This document shows positions 55,143-62,279 of a stretch of 64,000 nucleotides of DNA, piece by piece. How positions within the stretch are numbered: the stretch's first letter is position 1; each line of letters opens with the position of its first letter. The position numbers and the translations under genes are program-made. This DNA comes from Moheibacter sediminis. Its GTDB lineage: Bacteria > Bacteroidota > Bacteroidia > Flavobacteriales > Weeksellaceae. The notes beneath the pieces were generated by a model. The model saw nothing but the letters and a program-made list of their open reading frames with translations. It was not told the DNA's origin and made no database searches. The DNA is taken from contig NZ_FWXS01000004.1 of assembly GCF_900176425.1 (NCBI RefSeq), positions 237,323-301,322 of the forward strand, read 5' to 3'.

Positions 55143-55747
55143 AAAAATGGATTTATATAATTGGAGGGGTTCTGTTTGGGGTATTGCTTACTTATTTCAT
55201 TATGAAGCAGTTTCAAACAGAAAATTCTACAAATGAATCTCATGTAATCGCTTATGAAATCCAAAAACTGAATAAGTTAATTGTTGCAGAACAAATGTTT
55301 TCAGACGTTTATTCGCACAAAAGCAGCCGTTCTCTTCCGGGACTTTCGGATTATTTTTCCTTTGATAAAAAAGTAATTCTATTAGTCAACGCTAAAGTTC
55401 AGGCGATTTATGATATGAAAAAACTGGAAGTTGAAGTGGATTCGGCCGATAAAATTATTCATATCAATAAAGTTCCGCCGGTTGAAATCCAGATTTATCC
55501 GGACGTTCAGTTTTATGATTTGGAACAGAGCAGATTTAATTCATTTGAAAAAGACGAATTAAATTCCATCAAAGACCGCGCAATCCAGCATATCGAAAAA
55601 ACAATTGACAAACCCAAACTGGAACGGGAAGCACATGCGCAATTGATTGAAAATCTAGGTGAAATCTATAGAGTTGCAAAAGTTTATAATTGGAAAATTG
55701 AAGACAACACTCCTTACGCAAAGGAATTGGATTTGAAGTTTAACTAG
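55139..55747 (+). CDS. DUF4230 membrane-anchored protein
   Basis: The 202-residue protein starts at a TTG that overlaps the upstream stop (TTGA). It has one N-terminal membrane anchor (IYIIGGVLFGVLLTYFIM) and a DUF4230 domain with KVILLVNAKVQAIYDMKKLEVEVDSAD (broken here only for description: KVILLVNAKVQAIYDM then KKLEVEVD), IHINKVPPVEIQIYPDVQFY and a helical C-terminus. The function of DUF4230 is not known. The mature part faces the periplasm. Its last 8 nt overlap the convergent permease gene. Confidence 0.85.
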   Translation: MKKWIYIIGGVLFGVLLTYFIMKQFQTENSTNESHVIAYEIQKLNKLIVAEQMFSDVYSHKSSRSLPGLSDYFSFDKKVILLVNAKVQAIYDMKKLEVEVDSADKIIHINKVPPVEIQIYPDVQFYDLEQSRFNSFEKDELNSIKDRAIQHIEKTIDKPKLEREAHAQLIENLGEIYRVAKVYNWKIEDNTPYAKELDLKFN

Positions 55748-57326
55748 GTAATTTTCTGGAAACCAAATAAGAAACCCCTCCTCCGATTGCTAAAACCGTC
55801 AAAATTACCACAAGAAAATTACTAACAGTGAATTCAAATGGAAAAGCCACAAATGGATTTGCCATCACCAGTCCAAATTGTTGTTGTAGAATTCCAATTA
55901 TACTTCCTAGAACCAATCCAAATAAAATCGAAGAAACTGTTATCAATAAACCCGTCTGAAAGAATATCCTTTTGATATGTTCTTTAGGCATCCCAAAGCT
56001 CCACATAGATTTTATTTGTTTTTTCTTGTCAATGATGATGATGATGATTGCGCCGGCAAGATTGAATGATGCAATGGTGCTGACTAGTGTGAAAATCAGA
56101 TAAATAATTAAATTTTCTACATTCATTACTTTTATAAATGTAGCATCCAGATCTTGTCTTGTTTGTACCACTACTGAATTCCCTAAATTGCTTTGCAATG
56201 TTTTTTTGAGAGAATTCAAAGAAGTATTTGGTTTCGCTTTGATTTCCAAAGAGTAAGCAGAATTTTTAGGCAATTGCAACAGATTCTGCGTCAATTCGAT
56301 CGGTGAAAATATGTATTTATCATATTGGTCATTGATGAAGACAACTCCCACAGAAGTGGCTACAGCAGAATTAAAAGCTTCATCTGCATTGGTAATCAAG
56401 CCAGTTCCCGGCTTTGGCATTGATAATTTAGCGCCATATCGCAAATCCGTGTACATCTGCAGTCTTCTGGCAACACCGTCCGAAGTCAAAATCTGATTAG
56501 GTGTTGAAAAATCGAGGTAACTTCCGCCTACTACAGTGGTATCAATTCTTACAACATTTGTGTAATTTTCATCAATCCCTTTGATGTATGCGATGTCTTG
56601 TTTGTCTTCGTATTCGATTGAAACCTTTTCCTCAATTACTTTAGAATAAGCTACGATTTGAGGATTTGATTCCAATTTTTGAATCATTTCATCTAAATTG
56701 GGAATGGTTTTTCCTTTTGCAGGCGAAATTTTCAAATCAGGATTTACATTACTGAAAAATTGAATGTTCATTTTTTCCAATCCCGAAAAGACTGAAAGAA
56801 TGATAAAGAGTGCGCAAGTTGCTATCGTTATGGCAAATACGGCGATCGATGTAATTATATTTACACCTGTGATTTTTCTTTTAGCAAAAACAAATGAAAG
56901 AATTGCAAAAATGATAGAAAGCAATCCCGTAGATAATAAAATTAATGATAAAAAGCTGAGTAAATTGGAAGAAGAAGTATTTAAATAAGTCACCAAACCT
57001 GCTCCCGAAATTGAAATCAATGAAATGATAAAAGCAATCAGCAGTTTTGAATTTTTTGAAACTCTCTTCAGTAATTTATTGAAAATAAGGTAAATAATAG
57101 TTGTCTGTAAAATGGTGTAAACCGTACTTAAACTGTATAGAATAAATTGATTGATGCCTGTAACAGGTTCATTTCCAAAAACTAATGACTGGAAAATCTC
57201 TGTAGAAACATTGCCGATGTAAATAAAAGTTCCAATCAAAAAAGCACTTATCACAATTAAAACCATACTTATGATTAAAGTATGGGAATTGTAACGCCGG
57301 GCTATGTAGAGTGAAACATTTTTCAT
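55740..57326 (-). CDS. LolC/LolE-type (FtsX-like) ABC permease with extra N-terminal membrane segment
   Basis: The 528-residue protein belongs to the lipoprotein-releasing permease group: IITSIAVFAITIATCALFII at about 157-176, LSVFSGLEKMN, the periplasmic MacB-like domain (about 190-370), and three C-terminal helices with KKQIKSMWSFGMPKEHIKRI. LolC/E members are about 400 residues and run directly from MxxYIARRY into FAKRKxxxxNIITSI. Here those two parts are separated by about 135 residues (13-146) with four extra hydrophobic helices. It lies 1 nt from rbfA on the same strand. No ATPase gene is adjacent. Confidence 0.85.
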   Translation of the reverse strand: MKNVSLYIARRYNSHTLIISMVLIVISAFLIGTFIYIGNVSTEIFQSLVFGNEPVTGINQFILYSLSTVYTILQTTIIYLIFNKLLKRVSKNSKLLIAFIISLISISGAGLVTYLNTSSSNLLSFLSLILLSTGLLSIIFAILSFVFAKRKITGVNIITSIAVFAITIATCALFIILSVFSGLEKMNIQFFSNVNPDLKISPAKGKTIPNLDEMIQKLESNPQIVAYSKVIEEKVSIEYEDKQDIAYIKGIDENYTNVVRIDTTVVGGSYLDFSTPNQILTSDGVARRLQMYTDLRYGAKLSMPKPGTGLITNADEAFNSAVATSVGVVFINDQYDKYIFSPIELTQNLLQLPKNSAYSLEIKAKPNTSLNSLKKTLQSNLGNSVVVQTRQDLDATFIKVMNVENLIIYLIFTLVSTIASFNLAGAIIIIIIDKKKQIKSMWSFGMPKEHIKRIFFQTGLLITVSSILFGLVLGSIIGILQQQFGLVMANPFVAFPFEFTVSNFLVVILTVLAIGGGVSYLVSRKLPS

Positions 57327-57327
57327 T

Positions 57328-57687
57328 TTACAAGATAGGATTGTCGCCTTTGCCGCTCAGTGCACGGTCAATCCTTTCCATTTCGTCCAAAGTATTGTCT
57401 AGATAAAATAATAATTCAGGTGTGATACGCATCGTTTTGGCAGCAGTTTTTGCTAATTGAGAACGATAAGTTGGTGCTTTCAATTTCAATGCTTTGATAA
57501 TTAAATCCTTATTGGTAACCGGAAAGATGCTTATGTAAACTTTTGCAATAGACAAATCTGGCGAAACTTTGACTTCACTCACGCTGATCAAACTTCCGGG
57601 ATATAATTCTTTGGCTTCTTTGCGGAAAATTTCAGATAATTCTTCCTGAAAAACGGTTGATACCTTTTTTTGTCTGTTGCTGTCCAT
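57328..57687 (-). CDS. rbfA: 30S ribosome-binding factor A
   Basis: The 119-residue protein has the RbfA pattern: FQEELSEIFRKEAKELYPGS, LISVSEVKVSPDLSIAKVYI, and the end RITPELLFYLDNTLDEMERI. It helps 16S rRNA 5′-end maturation and cold-shock ribosome assembly. The permease gene starts 1 nt after its stop, an arrangement common in Flavobacteriales. A -7 box lies directly before its start. Confidence 0.95.
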   Translation of the reverse strand: MDSNRQKKVSTVFQEELSEIFRKEAKELYPGSLISVSEVKVSPDLSIAKVYISIFPVTNKDLIIKALKLKAPTYRSQLAKTAAKTMRITPELLFYLDNTLDEMERIDRALSGKGDNPIL

Positions 57688-57691
57688 TTGG

Positions 57692-57699
57692 CAAAATTA
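57692..57699 (-). promoter_or_regulatory. -7 box of rbfA
   Basis: TAATTTTG on the minus strand matches TAnnTTTG and ends 4 nt before the rbfA ATG at 57687, implying a leaderless mRNA. Confidence 0.55.
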
Positions 57700-57768
57700 C
57701 GAATTAGGAATTACAAAATACGAGTTTTTCTACGATTACAAATGATTAATTCAATGAAGTAATTTTTT

Positions 57769-57776
57769 TAACTTCG
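57769..57776 (+). promoter_or_regulatory. -7 box of the methylmalonyl-CoA epimerase gene
   Basis: TAACTTCG, the same variant seen before the M14 gene, ends 5 nt before the ATG at 57782. Confidence 0.45.
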
Positions 57777-57781
57777 CATTT

Positions 57782-58183
57782 ATGATGAAAATAGAACACA
57801 TCGGCATTGCCGTAAAAGATTTGAATGTATCTAATGATTTGATGCATAAACTACTCGGAAAACCAGCATATAAAGAAGAAACAGTAGAAGGCGAATCGGT
57901 GAAAACTTCTTTTTTTGAAATTGGAGAAAGTAAAATTGAACTGCTTGAAGCGATGAATTTCGACAGTGCAATTGCAAAATATTTAGATAAAAATAGAGAA
58001 GGAATTCATCATATTGCATTTGCGGTCGATGATATGGAAACCGAAATTCAACGTCTTAAAAATGAGGGATTTCAATTCATAAATGAAATTCCCAAGAAAG
58101 GAGCCGATAATAAAATGGTTGTGTTTTTACATCCGAAATCGACCAATGGTGTGTTAGTAGAATTGTGTTCAGAGCGAAAATAG
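57782..58183 (+). CDS. mce: Methylmalonyl-CoA epimerase
   Basis: The 133-residue VOC-fold protein has the epimerase metal ligands: H6 in MMKIEHIGIAVKDL, a second His in GIHHIAFAVDD, and the terminal E in GVLVELCSE. It interconverts (2R)- and (2S)-methylmalonyl-CoA on the route between propionyl-CoA and succinyl-CoA. The length is normal. Two adjacent ATGs could be used; the first is given. The tRNA gene follows on the same strand with its own promoter. Confidence 0.92.
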   Translation: MMKIEHIGIAVKDLNVSNDLMHKLLGKPAYKEETVEGESVKTSFFEIGESKIELLEAMNFDSAIAKYLDKNREGIHHIAFAVDDMETEIQRLKNEGFQFINEIPKKGADNKMVVFLHPKSTNGVLVELCSERK

Positions 58184-58216
58184 TTTTGTAGAATTCATTT
58201 GTTTGTTGTAAAATTG
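58184..58216 (+). promoter_or_regulatory. Putative promoter of the tRNA gene
   Basis: TTTTG at 58184-58188 and TAAAATTG at 58209-58216 (one change from TAnnTTTG) are spaced by 20 nt. The tRNA starts 36 nt downstream. Confidence 0.4.
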
Positions 58217-58251
58217 CAGTCCTAAAAACGAACAAATGTTTATTTTTAGAA

Positions 58252-58325
58252 GGCCCTATAACTCAGCTGGTTAGAGTAGCTGACTCATAATCAGCAAGTC
58301 CTTGGTTCGAGCCCAAGTGGGGCCA
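58252..58325 (+). tRNA. tRNA with CAU anticodon (elongator Met or Ile2)
   Basis: A full cloverleaf can be drawn: acceptor GGCCCTA/TGGGGCC, D stem ACTC/GAGT, anticodon stem GCTGA/TCAGC with loop CTCATAA (anticodon CAT at 58286-58288), variable loop AAGTC, and T stem CTTGG/CCAAG with loop TTCGAGC. The discriminator is A58325 and CCA is not encoded. The start is not of initiator type. A CAU anticodon can be elongator methionine or isoleucine with lysidine; the sequence by eye does not decide. Confidence 0.95.
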
Positions 58326-58336
58326 CTCTTATTATC

Positions 58337-58368
58337 AAGCACTTACAAATAAAGTAAGTGCTTTTTTA
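58337..58368 (+). terminator. Intrinsic terminator after the tRNA
   Basis: AAGCACTTAC and GTAAGTGCTT form a perfect 10-bp stem with a 7-nt loop, followed by TTTTTT. It starts 11 nt after the tRNA. Confidence 0.9.
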
Positions 58369-58373
58369 TTTTC

Positions 58374-58402
58374 AAGTACAACATAAGTACAACACCTGTT
58401 GT
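58374..58402. repeat. AAGTACAAC direct repeat and palindrome after the tRNA terminator
   Basis: AAGTACAAC occurs at 58374-58382 and 58385-58393; ACAACA-CC-TGTTGT (58389-58402) is a perfect palindrome overlapping the second copy. The reverse complement GTTGTACTT occurs at about 60263-60271. No gene is seen from 58369 to 58616. Confidence 0.6.
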
Positions 58403-58616
58403 GATTTTCAAAGATGCTCAATCTTTCTTTTGCATGTGAATTTTCTTTAATTATTTTTATTCAATTTCTTGATATTCAGATTTAAATGTATGTTGTCACT
58501 TTCCAATCTATGCTTTTTTTTCGTCAATTATTTCTAATGTGAAGATGGAAGAATTTTATAGAAATAAAAAGTCCAAAATAAATTCTATTTGTTCTTTTCT
58601 TCCATATTTGCTAGTT

Positions 58617-58656
58617 AAAATCCCTTGATTGTATAAAATCGAGGGATTTTTTGTTT
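58617..58656 (+). terminator. Strong hairpin terminator with no gene ending before it
   Basis: AAATCCCTTGAT and ATCGAGGGATTT form a 12-bp stem (one T-G pair) around a TGTATAAA-type loop, followed by TTTTTTG. The tRNA already has its own terminator 250 nt upstream, and the next gene begins about 50 nt downstream. Confidence 0.75.
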
Positions 58657-58706
58657 TTGTTATTTCATTTTCTTAAATGATGTACTTTTACAAGAATGTT
58701 TATTTG

Positions 58707-60164
58707 ATGATGAAACTTAAATATTTATTGCTCCTTCTTCTATTCTATTGCCTTAATTTCAACACTTTTGCGCAATTTCAAGATTCGAAAAATCTAAGTT
58801 TAGATGAAAAAATTGTCATAAATCATGATTTAATGATGACAGAGCCGGAGAGAGCATTTAATCAATTTGAAGAATTAGAAGACCAGGCAATCAAAGAAGA
58901 AAATAGAGAAGCTGAGCTTTCTATTCTTTCCAGAAAGACTTGGTTTTATGTAAGAAAAACGGATTTGAAAAAAGCAATCAAATCTGCTCAGGATTTACAA
59001 TCAAAAGCTGAATTTTACAATAGTTTACATTGGGAGGCTACTGCTCATGGGCATTTGCTGGAGATTTATTCAATTAGTAATTTACCTGAACAAGCCATTG
59101 AAGAATTTGAGAAAACAATCAATCTATTGAACCAATCAGACAAATCAGGGGATGATCTTAACAATTCCAAAGCTATTACACATATAAAAGTTGCGACTGT
59201 TTATTCGGGTGAAGGGAATTTTGGAATGGCAAAAAAAATGCTGATAAAAGCTGATAAATACATAAGTGAAATCAAAAACAATGAGCGCAGGAGAAAAATT
59301 CGGTTTATGAATTTCTCTAATCTGGGCGTTGTAAATATGGAGTTGAATTTGTATGATTCTGCGGAATATTTTGTTCAGAAATCGCTTCTTTTAAACAATG
59401 GAAAAGAGGATGAATTCAGTCTCAATCAATTCAGGAATTATGTCTTGCTGGGCCAGATCAACAATAAATCAAAAAGTCACCTTGAAGCGTATCAATATTT
59501 AAAACATGCTGAAGGCATGGCGCCTAGATTAACTGCGAGTTTGATGGAGAAGGATGTGCTTTATGAAGAATTGGCGATTGCATATCAAGCTTTGGACAGT
59601 ATTGCGCAAGCGGCAATTTATTTCAATAAAAATAAGGATATAAAAATTGAGCTTGAAAAAAGCAAAAACAGTTCGCTTCATAAAATTATAAAGGATGAAT
59701 TGCTTAAAGAAAAAAATTATTCTGTTTACATATTGATTGGCGCCTCCATTTTGTTGATTATCAGTTCATTTTTTATATTTAAATTGTACAGGAAAAATAA
59801 ATTTCTCGAGAAGCAAGAAAAAGAAGGTGAAGTATTTTTAAAGCAAAATCCTTCCATTCAATCCATCGATGTAGAATCTTTTTTGCGTTTGACGGAATTG
59901 GCAGGAAAAGATGAACAAGCTTTTAATGTGGCTTTTCATGCACAGTTTCCTGATTTTTACGAAAAATTACTTGCTGTAAATCCAAAATTGGTAGAATCTG
60001 AAATCAAATTTTGTACCTTTCTAAAACTCAAATTGTCCACAAAAGAAATCGCGCAGATTCAAAATATCGAGCCGGCAACCGTAAAAAATAAAAAAAACAG
60101 GATTCGCAAAAGACTCAATATTCCTCCAGATGTTGAACTTTATTATTTCTTCAATAAATTTTAA
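58707..60164 (+). CDS. Membrane-tethered TPR protein with C-terminal LuxR-type DNA-binding domain
   Basis: From the ATG at 58707 this is a 485-residue protein: signal peptide or first membrane helix (LKYLLLLLLFYCLNFNTFAQ), a periplasmic helical part with TPR-like repeats (about 40-330), a membrane helix at about 339-361 (VYILIGASILLIISSFFIF), a linker, and a C-terminal helix-turn-helix (about 425-485) with FCTFLKLKLSTKEIAQIQNI and EPATVKNKKNRIRKRLNI. This layout of TPR, membrane helix and LuxR-like HTH occurs in Bacteroidetes one-protein signalling regulators. An in-frame ATG pair at 58677 would add ten residues ahead of the signal peptide. It precedes two secreted protein genes. Confidence 0.85.
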   Translation: MMKLKYLLLLLLFYCLNFNTFAQFQDSKNLSLDEKIVINHDLMMTEPERAFNQFEELEDQAIKEENREAELSILSRKTWFYVRKTDLKKAIKSAQDLQSKAEFYNSLHWEATAHGHLLEIYSISNLPEQAIEEFEKTINLLNQSDKSGDDLNNSKAITHIKVATVYSGEGNFGMAKKMLIKADKYISEIKNNERRRKIRFMNFSNLGVVNMELNLYDSAEYFVQKSLLLNNGKEDEFSLNQFRNYVLLGQINNKSKSHLEAYQYLKHAEGMAPRLTASLMEKDVLYEELAIAYQALDSIAQAAIYFNKNKDIKIELEKSKNSSLHKIIKDELLKEKNYSVYILIGASILLIISSFFIFKLYRKNKFLEKQEKEGEVFLKQNPSIQSIDVESFLRLTELAGKDEQAFNVAFHAQFPDFYEKLLAVNPKLVESEIKFCTFLKLKLSTKEIAQIQNIEPATVKNKKNRIRKRLNIPPDVELYYFFNKF

Positions 60165-60439
60165 ATTCAGACAAATAGTATTTCTAAATAAAAGTATCTG
60201 TTTTGTCAATATTTCATATCAAAGTAAATTCAAATCATTGAAATTCAATCATTCACTCTTTGTTGTACTTCCGTTATGCTCATGTTGTGATTGCTAAATC
60301 ATAGCCGTTGTGCCTCTGTTGTACCCTCATTTAATATGGTTTTCGTGTGAAGAAAGATAAATTTGTCAAAGGACAATTAATGATGGAATAATCATTCATC
60401 AGACTTTCAAAAAAAAATTTAAAAGTAAACTTTTGACAC
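60165..60439. other. Intergenic region, 275 bp, before the T9SS protein gene
   Basis: No gene is seen. It contains GTTGTACTT near 60263 and a further GTTGTACC near 60318, related to the AAGTACAAC repeats after the tRNA, and three TGTTGTG-like words. An obvious promoter box was not found. Confidence 0.5.
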
Positions 60440-62251
60440 ATGGTAAAACAACGACTTCATTTTATTTTACTCATTCTTCCATTTATTTTGACCGGGCAAA
60501 TCAATTTAAATAATGCATTTCCAGAACAGCAAACTATTCCTTTCTATAAATCTTCAAATTATTTAAATGAAGCAACTTCAAATCAATACTCAGTAAATGA
60601 AGATTGTTCTCAAGAATTTTCAGCAGGTTACCATGAAGCGATTTGGATAGGTTACAATTGGATGGTTGCAAATGACATTACTGTCGATTCCAACACGCAA
60701 ATGACGGTTCAGAAATTAGAATTTGAAGTAATTACGATAGAAGGATTGCCTACTACTTTTAATATTGATTTTTATTATGACAATTCTGGCAGCGGTCCTG
60801 CATCTCAATTAGGGGAAAGTTTGACAGACATCACTCCCGTGAGCATCACACCAAACGGAACTTGGGGGCAGGCGGGATATGCCATTTACAAAGTCGTTTT
60901 AGAGCTTCCAAATGCTCCGGTTTTACAAGCTGCTTCAACCGTAAATAAAAAATATTGGATAGGTATTTCTGCCGCGCCTACCACAGAAGGGTCATTTTAT
61001 ATTTACCTTGCCTCTTCTTTGTATGAGCAAAATAGTGTTTCAAATCCGACATGGATTTCGGACAGTTCAGTGTGGATTCAATATACAAATGCCGGAAGTA
61101 AAGCTGAAGGAATTATAAAATTTTCGGGAGAATGTGAACCGTTGCAAGGATGTACAGATGCACCTAACGGACAATTTCCATCTGAAGTTTTCATTCCGGA
61201 CTGTAACGGATTTAGTCAATCCATAACTCCTGAAAATTCAGCATTGACGGGACAATACTCAGAGGTACAAGTAACAAATGGGAAGAAATATATTTTTTCG
61301 AGCTCAGAACCCACAGATTTCATCACAATTGCTTCGGAAGACGGAACCACTTTGGCTGTGGGCTATGGGTTTGTTAGTTGGACTGCCAATTTTGAAGGGA
61401 AAATAAAATTTTATACACATTTGGACAATGCTTGTACTTCTTCAGAAAATGAATACAGAGAAAGAAGAGTACAATGCGGCATTCCAGATTGTGACCACCA
61501 AAAAGTCATTTCCCATAATTTTCAAAACGGAAGTATTTTGGGTGGAATCATGGCTCAGGATTTGGCTTTTGATATTCCGGTAACAGAAACAGGTTTTCAT
61601 TTATTTGGGATTGAATTAAATCTTATCCAAAATAGCATTAATGGAGACAACATAACTTTTAACGTGAATTTATTCAATGAAATCAATGGTGTTCCGGGCA
61701 GTTCTTTGGCAAGTCCAGCGGTAAGCATTTATGAAAAGGAATTGTTGGGTACTGTTTTTTTCAACTCGACCAATTTTGATATTTACAGATATGTTTTAAA
61801 ATTTGAAAATTCTGTAGAATTAAATGCTGATGCCTGGGCACAAATCGGGATTGCAGGAGGGATTGGTGAAATATATTGGGAATCTAATCCAAACACCATA
61901 CTAGGTTCAGGAATCGCTTTGCGAAATCTTGGAACCGGATTCAATTGGGCGATTAATCCTGCTAGTGATTTGGTTTACAGTTTAATATGTGAAGAAACTT
62001 TAGATGTGAAAAACAATGATTTGTTTGCATTCTCTTATTATCCAAATCCCGTAAATGATAAATTAATCATAACATCAGAAAAGCAAATAAATACTATAGA
62101 TGTCTATACCTTGTCAGGTCAATCTGTTTTGAACAATTTAAAATTGATTAATGGAGAATTAAATCTGCAAACACTTGCATCGGGAATCTATTTATGTCGT
62201 GTAGAATTGGAGGGAAGACAAATTGAAACTTTCAAAATATTGAAGAAATAA
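60440..62251 (+). CDS. T9SS-secreted protein with two related beta-rich domains
   Basis: The 603-residue protein has a signal peptide (MVKQRLHFILLILPFILTGQ), a beta-rich region (about 50-235) with WMVANDITVDSNTQMTVQKL, a middle region with five cysteines including GCTDAPNGQFPSEVF, a second beta-rich region (about 350-525) with MAQDLAFDIPVTETGFHLFG that resembles the first, and a type A T9SS sorting domain (YPNPVNDKLIITSEKQ to FKILKK). It is probably exported to the surface or medium. Function unknown. The next gene starts 28 nt downstream, so the two may be co-expressed. Confidence 0.85.
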   Translation: MVKQRLHFILLILPFILTGQINLNNAFPEQQTIPFYKSSNYLNEATSNQYSVNEDCSQEFSAGYHEAIWIGYNWMVANDITVDSNTQMTVQKLEFEVITIEGLPTTFNIDFYYDNSGSGPASQLGESLTDITPVSITPNGTWGQAGYAIYKVVLELPNAPVLQAASTVNKKYWIGISAAPTTEGSFYIYLASSLYEQNSVSNPTWISDSSVWIQYTNAGSKAEGIIKFSGECEPLQGCTDAPNGQFPSEVFIPDCNGFSQSITPENSALTGQYSEVQVTNGKKYIFSSSEPTDFITIASEDGTTLAVGYGFVSWTANFEGKIKFYTHLDNACTSSENEYRERRVQCGIPDCDHQKVISHNFQNGSILGGIMAQDLAFDIPVTETGFHLFGIELNLIQNSINGDNITFNVNLFNEINGVPGSSLASPAVSIYEKELLGTVFFNSTNFDIYRYVLKFENSVELNADAWAQIGIAGGIGEIYWESNPNTILGSGIALRNLGTGFNWAINPASDLVYSLICEETLDVKNNDLFAFSYYPNPVNDKLIITSEKQINTIDVYTLSGQSVLNNLKLINGELNLQTLASGIYLCRVELEGRQIETFKILKK

Positions 62252-62279
62252 TAAAAATTAACATTAAATATTTAACAGA

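Noticed and set aside
58677..58706. Earlier start for the TPR/LuxR-type protein
   Set aside because: The signal-peptide-like segment begins at 58707 and the earlier ATG pair adds aromatic residues ahead of it; it is not excluded.
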